Shown: in pieces, positions 32,257 to 39,509 of the stretch
How the letters are laid out: each line of letters begins with the position of its first letter
Numbering within the stretch: position 1 is the stretch's first letter
DNA from: Leifsonia sp. C5G2
Lineage (GTDB): Bacteria > Actinomycetota > Actinomycetes > Actinomycetales > Microbacteriaceae
DNA: 64,000 nucleotides
Assembly (NCBI RefSeq): GCF_013359685.1
Contig: NZ_JABFMV010000004.1
Span: forward strand, 186,001 to 250,000
Reading direction: 5' to 3'
Made by a program: the position numbers and the translations under genes
Notes under the pieces: model-generated
The model's input: the letters and a program-made list of their open reading frames with translations, nothing else
Database searches by the model: none
Told to the model about the DNA's origin: nothing

Positions 32257-33944
32257 GTGGTTCCTCTCGTCGTCGGCACGGGGACGCTGAGCCCGAGCCG
32301 GGTGCCGTCGGCTCCGGAGTCGACGGTCAGGGCGCCGCCCCTCCGCTTGGCCCTCTCATCCAGGTTGCTCAGGCCGCTGCGGCGGGTGGTGTCGCCGATA
32401 CCGTGACCGTCGTCGGCGACGGTGACCAGGATCTCGTCTCCGGATGCCGCCACCGAGACCGCGGCGGACGTCGCGCCGGCATGGCGGATCACGTTGGTCA
32501 GCCCCTCGCGAACGAACGCGGCGATGTCGTCGGCGAGGCCGGGCTCCGACACGACATCGACCGGGCCGGAGAACGACACCGTCGCGGGTGCCGGCAGTCC
32601 GCCTCCCACCTCCCGCACGATGTCGAGCACGCGGTGGCGCAGACTGTCGGCGCCGTTCTGCTGGTGGGAGAGCGCGAAGATCGCGGTGCGGATCTCGCCG
32701 ATCGCCTGGTCGATGGAGGCGACCGCGCCGTCCACCCGATCGGCGAGCGCACCAGGACCGAGCATGGACTCGACGCTCTGCAGTTCGAGCCCGGCACCGA
32801 ACAGCTGCTGGATGACGTGGTCGTGCAGGTCGCGCGCGATGCGGGCCCGCTCCTCCAGGAGCAGTGCGCGCTGCCGGTCGGCACGGGCCGCGGCGAGTTC
32901 GAGCGCCAGCGACGCCTGCCGGGCGAGACCCGTGGCCCGCTCCAGCTCGAAGGCGCTGAAGCCGGGCGCGCCCGCCGGGCGTACCACGACGAGCGCGACG
33001 GGACGGTCGTCGGCGAGGGCGAACGGTGCGACCAGCGCAGGCCCCGGCTGCCAGCCGGCCGCCTCCACAGGGACGGGCAGCGCGTCGAGCCGTAGCGGCT
33101 GCGCGCCTTCCAGAGCGCTCCGCACCAGATCCACCTCGACCGCCGCCTGGGCCAGCGCCCTGACGTCCTCGGCCGCGGTGGCGACCCGGGCCGCCGGGTC
33201 GTCGGGGTCCAACTGGACGACGAAGGCGGCTCGCGCCCCGACCAGGGCGGAGACGCGGGCGATCAGCTCGCCCAGCGCGTCCGGGGCCTCGCCGCCGAGC
33301 ACGGAGGCCGTCATCTCCGCGGCGGACGCCGTCCAGGCCTGGCGCGCGGACGACTCCGCATAGAGCCGGGCGTTGTCGATGGCGAACCCGGCCGTCGCGG
33401 CGAGCGACCGCACCAGCTGCTCGTCGTCCTCGCTGAAGCCGCCGGACTCCGGGTCGGTCAGGTACAGGTTGCCGTAGACGGTGTCCCGGACCGTGATCGG
33501 GACACCGAGGAACGCGGTCATGGGCGGGTGGTGGGCCGGGAAGCCGGCCGACCGCGGGTCGTCCGCGATCGACGGGATGCGGATGGGACGCGGGTCGTCG
33601 ATCAGCGCGCCGAGCAGGCCGTGTCCCTCCGGCAGGTGGCCGATGCGCTCGACGTCGGCCTGGGGCATGCCGACGTGGATGAACTGCTCCAGTCCCCCCG
33701 CCTCGGCGATCACGCCGAGCGCCCCGTAGTGCGCTCCGACCAGGTCGACCGCCGCCTCCACGATCGTCTGCAGCACCGTCGGCAGCTCCAGGTGCGACAC
33801 CACGGCCCGGTTCGCACGCATCAGCGTGCGCAGTCTTCCCTGGGTCTGGAGGACGCGGTTCGCCTGCTCCACGAGCTGCGAGAGAGCGTTGTCCAGCTCT
33901 GCCCGGGGTGCGTCCGGGAACGTGATCGGCTCGTCGCCCGCCAT
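32253..33944 (-). CDS. DosS/DevS-like GAF-GAF sensor histidine kinase
   Basis: The 563-aa protein has two GAF domains (about 50-200 and 215-355) and a HisKA_3/HATPase_c module (ERARIARDLHDHVIQQLFGAGL with the phospho-His; VREGLTNVIRHAGATS; DDGHGIGD). GAF-A reads SAGFPAHHPPMTAFLGVPI, matching the DosS segment that holds its heme-ligating histidine, so oxygen, NO or CO sensing through heme is likely. Start 33944 is chosen for the GGGGGTGG site and the family N-terminus, although the frame stays open upstream. It pairs with the downstream regulator. Confidence 0.88.
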   Translation of the reverse strand: MAGDEPITFPDAPRAELDNALSQLVEQANRVLQTQGRLRTLMRANRAVVSHLELPTVLQTIVEAAVDLVGAHYGALGVIAEAGGLEQFIHVGMPQADVERIGHLPEGHGLLGALIDDPRPIRIPSIADDPRSAGFPAHHPPMTAFLGVPITVRDTVYGNLYLTDPESGGFSEDDEQLVRSLAATAGFAIDNARLYAESSARQAWTASAAEMTASVLGGEAPDALGELIARVSALVGARAAFVVQLDPDDPAARVATAAEDVRALAQAAVEVDLVRSALEGAQPLRLDALPVPVEAAGWQPGPALVAPFALADDRPVALVVVRPAGAPGFSAFELERATGLARQASLALELAAARADRQRALLLEERARIARDLHDHVIQQLFGAGLELQSVESMLGPGALADRVDGAVASIDQAIGEIRTAIFALSHQQNGADSLRHRVLDIVREVGGGLPAPATVSFSGPVDVVSEPGLADDIAAFVREGLTNVIRHAGATSAAVSVAASGDEILVTVADDGHGIGDTTRRSGLSNLDERAKRRGGALTVDSGADGTRLGLSVPVPTTRGTT

Positions 33945-34048
33945 TCGGAACCACCCCCTTCCAGGTTCCGCCATGATGGCAGCAGGGAATGGGCGTCGTC
34001 GAGGTGAGTGTAACTCCAGCGGGCCTCGACGGCACTCTTCGAGAGCGT

Positions 34049-34912
34049 TCAGGATGCCTCCGGGCCGACCACCACCGTCGGGGCCGCCAGGTCGAGCAGG
34101 AGTCCGTGCGAGACCGAGCCGAGCCAGGTGCGCTTCCAGCCGGTCAGCCGGCGGCTGCCGACGACGAGCATGAAGGCGTGCTCCGACTGCACCCGCAGCC
34201 CGGCGATCGGGTTCTGCCGCAGCAGCACCGAGCGGACCTCGAGGCCGGGCCGCGCATCCCGGACGATCCGCACCTGCTCGTCGAGCAGCTCCTGACGCAC
34301 CAGCTGCTGGGAGTCGACGAACTGCTCGTCCGGCACGATGAGCGGCTCGTCTGCGAGCGGCTCCCGCCAGCAGTGGACGACGGTGAGCGGCTGCTGCAGA
34401 ATGGCCGCCTCGGCCGCGGCGAAGTCGAGCGCGCGGCGGGCGATCTCCGAGCCGTCGATGCCGACCACCACGCCCGACCGGGTCTTCGCCGCGTCGGAGG
34501 TCTCGATGGGCACGACCGCGACGGGCCCCGCCGCGACCGTCGCCAGCCGCGCGCCGAGCGACCAGCCGTACCGCACGCGAGGACCGGCGCGGCGGGAGGT
34601 GCCCGCGACCACCAGGGTGTCGGGCTGGGTCTGCTCGGAGAGCACCTCCACCGGATCCCCCACCAGCAGCGCGCTCGCCTCCACCGCTCCGGGGTGCGTG
34701 GTGGAGAGCTCGTCCATCCGCTCGGCGAGGCGCTGCTCCTCCTGCGTGGAGACACGTTCGAGCGCCCCGGCGTCGCCCTCGAAGAGCGCGCGCTCGATCA
34801 CGTCGAACACCTCCACGCTCTCCCCTGCGTCGCGCGACCGGCGCAGCGCCCACTCCAGGGCGGCCTCGGCGGCGGGCGTGCCGTTCCAGCAGACGACGGT
34901 CCGTTCGAGCAT
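34049..34912 (-). CDS. universal stress protein, two USP domains
   Basis: This 287-aa protein has an N-terminal domain (RTVVCWNGTPAAEAALEWAL) whose first strand has Asn in place of the usual Asp of VDGS. A second domain (SGVVVGIDGSEIARRALDFAA) ends FMLVVGSRRLTGWKRTWLGSVSH with an ATP loop. It follows the zinc alcohol dehydrogenase gene by 12 bases, so the two form an operon controlled by the DosR-like boxes at 35974-36003. The ribosome site AGGAAGAGGAGAGC is strong. Confidence 0.87.
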   Translation of the reverse strand: MLERTVVCWNGTPAAEAALEWALRRSRDAGESVEVFDVIERALFEGDAGALERVSTQEEQRLAERMDELSTTHPGAVEASALLVGDPVEVLSEQTQPDTLVVAGTSRRAGPRVRYGWSLGARLATVAAGPVAVVPIETSDAAKTRSGVVVGIDGSEIARRALDFAAAEAAILQQPLTVVHCWREPLADEPLIVPDEQFVDSQQLVRQELLDEQVRIVRDARPGLEVRSVLLRQNPIAGLRVQSEHAFMLVVGSRRLTGWKRTWLGSVSHGLLLDLAAPTVVVGPEAS

Positions 34913-34924
34913 GCTCTCCTCTTC

Positions 34925-35926
34925 CTATTCCGCTACCTGGAGCACCATGGAGCCGCTCGCACGGCCGTCGCGCAGGTCGGAGATCGCGTCGGCCAGACCG
35001 TCGAACGGGATGCTGCGCACGCTCGGGCGGAGCCGCAGGTTCGCGGCGAGGGCGAGGAAGCGCATCCCGTCGGCCCGGGTGTTGGCGGTCACCGTGCGCA
35101 GGTCACGCTCCCGGAACAGCGCGTCGGTGTACTTCAGCGACGGGATGTCGGACATCTCGATCCCGGCCAGCACGACCGTCCCGCCGCTGGCCGTCGCCCG
35201 GAGCGCGACGGGCACCAGCGTCCCGGCCGGCGCGAAGACGATCGCGGCGTCCAGCGGTTCCGGCGGCGCATCCGCTTCGCCGCTGACGAAGGCCGCGCCC
35301 AGTTCGCGCGCCAGGGCCCGGTTCTGCTCGCCCCTGGTCATCGCGAAGACGCGGGCGCCCGAGGCGAGGGCGAGCTGGGCGGTGACGTGCGCGCTCGACC
35401 CGAAGCCGTAGATCCCGAGCGTGCCGCCGGGCGGCAGCTGCGCCCGCTCCAGCGCCCGGAACCCGATGATCCCGGCGCAGAGCAGCGGCGCGGTCTCGGT
35501 CGCATCCACGTCGTCTCCGAGCGGGTAGACGTAGGCGGCGGGAGCGGTCAGGTACTCGGCGAAACCCCCGTCGACATCCCACCCGGTGTACTGCGACGAC
35601 GGGCAGAGGTTCTCGGCGCCGCGCCGGCAGAAGGCGCACTCGCCGCAGGTGCGCCGCAGCCACGCCACCCCGACCCGTTCGCCCGGCGTGACGCCGCTCA
35701 CACGGGCACCGGCCCCAGCGACCCGGCCGACGACCTGGTGGCCGGGCACCACCCGCGCACGATGGACCGGGATCTCGTGGTCGATCACGTGCAGGTCGGT
35801 CCGGCAGATGCCGCAGACCTCGACACGCACCAGCACCTCGTCGTCGCCCGGATCCGGCAGAGGGAGGTCGACCAGCTCCACCCCCCGCGCCTCACCCGTG
35901 GTGCGCCACGCGCGCATCGAAGCCAT
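34925..35926 (-). CDS. zinc-dependent alcohol dehydrogenase
   Basis: The 333-aa MDR-family protein has catalytic zinc ligands in CGICRTDLH and GHQVVGRV, structural zinc Cys in CGECAFCRRGAENLC, and a cofactor loop GIYGFGSSAH. The substitution of GxGxxG by GFGSSA is seen in AdhA-like members. It oxidises alcohols or reduces aldehydes with NAD(P), probably in anaerobic redox balance. The divergent promoter region carries two DosR-like boxes. Confidence 0.87.
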   Translation of the reverse strand: MASMRAWRTTGEARGVELVDLPLPDPGDDEVLVRVEVCGICRTDLHVIDHEIPVHRARVVPGHQVVGRVAGAGARVSGVTPGERVGVAWLRRTCGECAFCRRGAENLCPSSQYTGWDVDGGFAEYLTAPAAYVYPLGDDVDATETAPLLCAGIIGFRALERAQLPPGGTLGIYGFGSSAHVTAQLALASGARVFAMTRGEQNRALARELGAAFVSGEADAPPEPLDAAIVFAPAGTLVPVALRATASGGTVVLAGIEMSDIPSLKYTDALFRERDLRTVTANTRADGMRFLALAANLRLRPSVRSIPFDGLADAISDLRDGRASGSMVLQVAE

Positions 35927-35973
35927 GGAGACCTCCCTCCCCTGCAGTCAAGCCACGGGGCGGCAAGGCCGCC

Positions 35974-36003
35974 GGGCCGAAGGTCCCGCGGGACCTAGGA
36001 CCC
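35974..36003. promoter_or_regulatory. two tandem DosR/DevR-like boxes
   Basis: GGGCCGAAGGTCCC (35974-35987) is followed after two bases by GGGACCTAGGACCC (35990-36003). Both are near-palindromes of the island's motif, 16 bases apart centre to centre. They lie in the region shared by the divergent alcohol dehydrogenase and USP genes, the arrangement expected for cooperative binding of a dimeric NarL-type regulator. Confidence 0.65.
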
Positions 36004-36048
36004 TTCGCACCGCAGCGACCCCTGGGGAGACTGCGAGCGGAGGTCTTC

Positions 36049-36975
36049 ATGAACATCCGTGAGTTCGTCGTCGGAGTCGATGGATCGGTGCCCGCCCGGG
36101 CCGCTGTCCGCTGGGCCATCGCCCACGCGCGCGAGCACTCGGCGGCCGTGTCGCTGGTGCACGTCGCCGACGACGAGTGGGGCGCGGTCGGCACGCAGCT
36201 CATCGACGAGGTCGATTCGGGAGCCGGCGCGCTGCTGGACGACGAGCTCGCCGAGGCGCGCGCCCTCGCGCCCGGAGACGTCGCCATCACCGGCGAGCTG
36301 CGCTCCGGGAGCCCGATGGTCACCCTCGCCTCCTACAGCCGACCCGACTGCATGCTCGTCGTCGGCACTCACAAGACCGGCTTCCACTACGGGCGCGCGT
36401 TCGGCTCCCGCAGTCTGCAGCTCGCGAACCTGGCGACGGGTCCCGTGGCGATCATCCCGGCAACCGAGTCGCGGCTGCGTCGCGGCGTGGTAGTCGGCGT
36501 CGACGACACCCCCGCCGGCATGGCCGCGATCGACCTCGCCGCCGACCTGGCGTGCGACCACCACTGTGAGCTCGTCGCCGTGCGCTCCTCCAGCGTCCAC
36601 CACCGCTTCGAGACCGACCGCGACGACGAGCTGCGCGACTGGCAGCTGCGCCGCGACGACGAGGCCCGGCAGCTGCTCGCCACCGCGGTGGCCCGGGCTC
36701 GCACCCGCCAGCCGGGCATCACCATCCGCAGCCGGGTCGTGCGGCGGACGCCGGGCACCGCCCTCAACGAGGTGGCCCGCGCCGCCGAACTCCTCGTCAT
36801 CGGGGACTCGCGGCGCGACGTGCCCCAGCAGGGCGGCCTCGGCTCCGTCGCCTACGACGTGCTGCTGAACGTGTCGTCGCCCACCATCGTCGTCCACGCG
36901 CCGGTGCCTGCTCCGCTTCGGGCGGAGCCCGTCGCGGCGCGCCAGCCGGAAGGAGAGGCCCATGCCGTCGGATGA
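36049..36975 (+). CDS. universal stress protein, two USP domains
   Basis: The 308-aa protein starts after GCGGAGGTCTTC. Domain one (EFVVGVDGSVPARAAVRWAI) has the altered loop VVGTHKTGFHYGRAFGSRS, which still ends with G-S. Domain two (GVVVGVDDTPAGMAAIDLAA) ends LVIGDSRRDVPQQGGLGSVAY, a degenerate ATP loop. Its last 14 bases overlap the PNPOx-like gene. It is likely induced through the DosR-like boxes upstream. Confidence 0.86.
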   Translation: MNIREFVVGVDGSVPARAAVRWAIAHAREHSAAVSLVHVADDEWGAVGTQLIDEVDSGAGALLDDELAEARALAPGDVAITGELRSGSPMVTLASYSRPDCMLVVGTHKTGFHYGRAFGSRSLQLANLATGPVAIIPATESRLRRGVVVGVDDTPAGMAAIDLAADLACDHHCELVAVRSSSVHHRFETDRDDELRDWQLRRDDEARQLLATAVARARTRQPGITIRSRVVRRTPGTALNEVARAAELLVIGDSRRDVPQQGGLGSVAYDVLLNVSSPTIVVHAPVPAPLRAEPVAARQPEGEAHAVG

Positions 36976-37381
36976 ACCGGTGAGGGAGCTGAGCCGCGAC
37001 GAGTGCCGCGAGCTGCTGAAGCGGGGAGTGCTCGGGCGCCTGGCAACGGCGGCCGGAGGGGAGCCGGACATCTACCCGGTCAACTACTTCTCCGACGGTG
37101 ACAGCATCCTGATCCGCACCGCCCCCGGGACGAAGCTGCTGGAGCTGACGGTGCACAGCGCCGTCGCCTTCGAGACCGACGGCTACACCGACGACGCGGC
37201 GTGGAGCGTCGTCGCGCACGGCCGCGCCCGCCAGCTGGACCGGCAGTCCGAGATCGACGAGGCCGACCAGGCGCCGTTGCAGCCGTGGATCCCCACGCTG
37301 AAGTACCGCTACGTCCACATCGACATCGACGCCCTCAGCGGCCGGCGCTTCCTGCGCCGTCCCGAGCCTGAGCGCTGGTGA
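36962..37381 (+). CDS. PNPOx-like FMN-binding protein
   Basis: This 139-aa protein reads LSRDECRELLKRGVLGRLAT...GEPDIYPVNYFSDGDSILIRT then APGTKLLELTVHSAVAFETD, the standard start of the pyridoxamine-oxidase-like split barrel. The end FRRPEPE-like RRFLRRPEPERW is basic. Overlap with the USP gene and the ribosome site GGAAGGAGAGG argue for co-translation. It is the second such gene in the island. Confidence 0.83.
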   Translation: MPSDEPVRELSRDECRELLKRGVLGRLATAAGGEPDIYPVNYFSDGDSILIRTAPGTKLLELTVHSAVAFETDGYTDDAAWSVVAHGRARQLDRQSEIDEADQAPLQPWIPTLKYRYVHIDIDALSGRRFLRRPEPERW

Positions 37382-37399
37382 GCACGGAAAGGCAGACGC

Positions 37400-37888
37400 A
37401 TGACCGGCAACGCACCCGCCGAAGCAAAGACCGGCTCGGAGGACCGCATCCACCCGGGCGGCCGGATCGTCGTCGGGGTCGACGGCTCGGCCTCGTCGCT
37501 GTCGGCGCTGCGGCGCGGCATGCGCATCGCCGAACGCCTCGGCTGCTCCCTGGTCGGGGTGACGGTGTGGGAGTTCCCGCAGTCGTGGCCCGGCTACGTC
37601 ATGGACGGATGGTCGCCGGAGGCGGACGCGCACGCGATCGCCGAGCAGGCGTCGCGCGAGGTGTTCGGGCCGGAGGCGCCCACGTGGTACTCGACCGTGA
37701 TCCGCAACGGGTCGGCGGCACGGCAGCTGATCGCGGAGTCCGAGGATGCCGAGATGCTGATCGTCGGAAGCCGCGGGCTCGGCGGGTTCACCGGGCTGCT
37801 GCTGGGGTCGGTGTCCCGGTCGTGCGTCGAGCACGCGGACTGCCCGGTGCTCGTCATCCACGGGTCGGAGGCGGCCGACCGGAGTTGA
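37400..37888 (+). CDS. universal stress protein, single domain
   Basis: The 162-aa USP has a basic/acidic N-terminal extension, then RIVVGVDGSASSLSALRRGM and the full ATP loop LIVGSRGLGGFTGLLLGSVS followed by CPVLVIHGSE. It is the last gene of the three-gene operon beginning at 36049. Its stop codon lies inside a perfect 11-bp hairpin that probably ends transcription. Confidence 0.87.
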   Translation: MTGNAPAEAKTGSEDRIHPGGRIVVGVDGSASSLSALRRGMRIAERLGCSLVGVTVWEFPQSWPGYVMDGWSPEADAHAIAEQASREVFGPEAPTWYSTVIRNGSAARQLIAESEDAEMLIVGSRGLGGFTGLLLGSVSRSCVEHADCPVLVIHGSEAADRS

Positions 37889-37899
37889 TCCGGTCGGCC
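37873..37899. terminator. hairpin between convergent USP and flavodoxin genes
   Basis: GGCCGACCGGA (37873-37883) and TCCGGTCGGCC (37889-37899) form a perfect 11-bp stem with loop GTTGA. There is no T-run on either side, as is common for actinobacterial terminators. It lies exactly between two convergent stops and so could serve both strands. Confidence 0.55.
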
Positions 37900-37904
37900 G
37901 TGCT

Positions 37905-38459
37905 TCAGCGCAGCACCGGCATCCGGAGCTCTGCGCCGATGGTCCGGCCCCAGGACCGCGCCCGCTCGAGTTCGCCGTCGACGAGCACGCTCCGCTTGTC
38001 GACCACAAAACTCGCCTTCGGCAGGAAGCGCCGAGTCCCGAGCTTCCGCAGCCGCTTCTCGATGTGCGAGGCGGCGGAACCCGTGAACAGTTCGGCCGTG
38101 TCGGCGCGCGTGTCGAACGCGGCGAAGACCGGGGGAAGCTGGCCGCAGGTCTCCAGCCACTCCCGCATACCGATCCCTTCGGCGTCCGGCTCGAGCGTGA
38201 GGTGACGCGCGGTGTCGTCCGCCCATCGACCCGCCTCGGTCCTCGTGGACGGCCGGCTCAGGCTGTGGGCATGCGTCGGCGCTCCCGCGATCAGGATGTC
38301 GGACTGGCCGATCGACTCCGGCGCGTCCTTCACCGGGAGCACGGTGACGGTCGCGGTCGGCCGCAGCCCCTCCGCGATCGCCTCGGCGATCCTGCGCGTG
38401 TTGCCGAACATGGACTCGTAGATGATGGTCACTCTGGCGACCGGAGCTGTCTCATTCAT
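37905..38459 (-). CDS. flavodoxin domain protein
   Basis: The ATG at 38459 gives a 184-aa protein. Residues 9-30 (VTIIYESMFGNTRRIAEAIA) form the flavodoxin FMN phosphate loop (T/S-x-x-G-N-T), and ILIAGAPTHAHSLSRPSTR supplies the second FMN-binding loop. The C-terminal part (SAASHIEKRLRKLGTRRFLPKASFVVD in parts) is extended compared with classical flavodoxins. Two DosR-like boxes lie upstream, so it is probably induced under low oxygen as an electron carrier or quinone reductase. Confidence 0.82.
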   Translation of the reverse strand: MNETAPVARVTIIYESMFGNTRRIAEAIAEGLRPTATVTVLPVKDAPESIGQSDILIAGAPTHAHSLSRPSTRTEAGRWADDTARHLTLEPDAEGIGMREWLETCGQLPPVFAAFDTRADTAELFTGSAASHIEKRLRKLGTRRFLPKASFVVDKRSVLVDGELERARSWGRTIGAELRMPVLR

Positions 38460-38495
38460 GCGAACGACTCTCGTCGAGCCTCCGCGGCCTCCACA

Positions 38496-38548
38496 GGGCC
38501 GAAAGTCACTGGGTCGAAGCAACTCGGGCCCTGCGGGACTTTCGGCTC
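38496..38548. promoter_or_regulatory. two DosR/DevR-like boxes in a divergent promoter
   Basis: GGGCCGAAAGTCAC (38496-38509) and GGGACTTTCGGCTC (38535-38548) flank the centre of the region between the minus-strand flavodoxin and the plus-strand USP genes. They are inverted with respect to each other, one placed for each gene. Confidence 0.65.
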
Positions 38549-38582
38549 TACGCCCGCCGCGCGGACGGGCGAGGCTGTGGCT

Positions 38583-39509
38583 ATGACCGACACCATCATG
38601 GTCGCCGTGGACGGCGAGCCCGACCACCGCGCCGCCCTGGACTGGGCAGCGGAACGCGCCGCGCGAGAGGGCGCCCGGCTGGAACTGGTCCACGTGATCG
38701 AGCGCTCCTGGAGCGACAGCGGCTCCCGGCCGACCCGGCTGCTCGAGCTCGCCTCGAAGACCCTGCTGGAGGCGGAGCAGGGGATCGCGGTGCACCACGC
38801 GCGCAGCGTACTGGACCGCCGCGCGCAGGCGAACGCCTCCGGGAGCGTGCAGACGGTCGCGCCCGACATCGAGGTGACGACCAGGACGATGTTCGGCCAC
38901 GTCGGCCACGAACTCGTCGCCGCATCGGCGGACGCGGACCTGCTGGTTCTCGGGACGCCGTCCGACGCCGAGCGGCGGCACGCGTTCGCCAGCTCGATCG
39001 CCGCCCGGGTCGCCGCAGTGGCCGGGTGCACGGTCGTCGCCGTCCCGCACGGCTGGGTGGACGGCGGCGAGGGGGTCGTCGTCGGCGTGGACGGCGAGCC
39101 GGGAGCCGAGCCTGCCGTGGAGTTCGCCGCCGACGAGGCGGCGGCCCTCGGCGAGCCGCTGACCGTCGTGTGCGCCGGGTACATCGCCAACCCGCTGCTG
39201 GCGGGGCTCGTGCCGGAGGTCTCGCTCGGCGACCGGCGCGAGCGCATCGCGGAGGACACCGCGGAGCGGATGCGGGTGGAGCACCCGGGGCTGACCGTGT
39301 TCGCCGAGACGGTCGAGACCTCCCCCGCGCGAGGCATGGTGGCGGAGGCGGAGGGGTCGCGGCTGCTGGTCATCGGCACGCACGACCGCCGGGGGGTGCA
39401 GCGGGTGATGCTGGGATCGGTCGGCCACGACGTGCTGCTGAACGCCCTGACCCCGGTGGCCGTGGTGCGGAACCGCGCTCAGCGGCGCGACCGCACGGCC
39501 GGACGGTGA
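38583..39509 (+). CDS. universal stress protein, two USP domains
   Basis: The 308-aa protein has a first domain (TIMVAVDGEPDHRAALDWAA) with a decayed ATP loop (LVLGTPSDAERRHAFASS) and a second (GVVVGVDGEPGAEPAVEFAA) with LLVIGTHDRRGVQRVMLGSVGH. The stop overlaps the GTG start of the P-type ATPase by three bases, so they form one operon driven from the DosR-like boxes at 38496-38548. Confidence 0.86.
   Translation: MTDTIMVAVDGEPDHRAALDWAAERAAREGARLELVHVIERSWSDSGSRPTRLLELASKTLLEAEQGIAVHHARSVLDRRAQANASGSVQTVAPDIEVTTRTMFGHVGHELVAASADADLLVLGTPSDAERRHAFASSIAARVAAVAGCTVVAVPHGWVDGGEGVVVGVDGEPGAEPAVEFAADEAAALGEPLTVVCAGYIANPLLAGLVPEVSLGDRRERIAEDTAERMRVEHPGLTVFAETVETSPARGMVAEAEGSRLLVIGTHDRRGVQRVMLGSVGHDVLLNALTPVAVVRNRAQRRDRTAGR

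Noticed and set aside
39026-39505. upstream extension of the MgtA-type ATPase to 39026
   Set aside because: The frame overlaps the well-supported USP gene; GTG 39506 overlapping its stop gives the family N-terminus.
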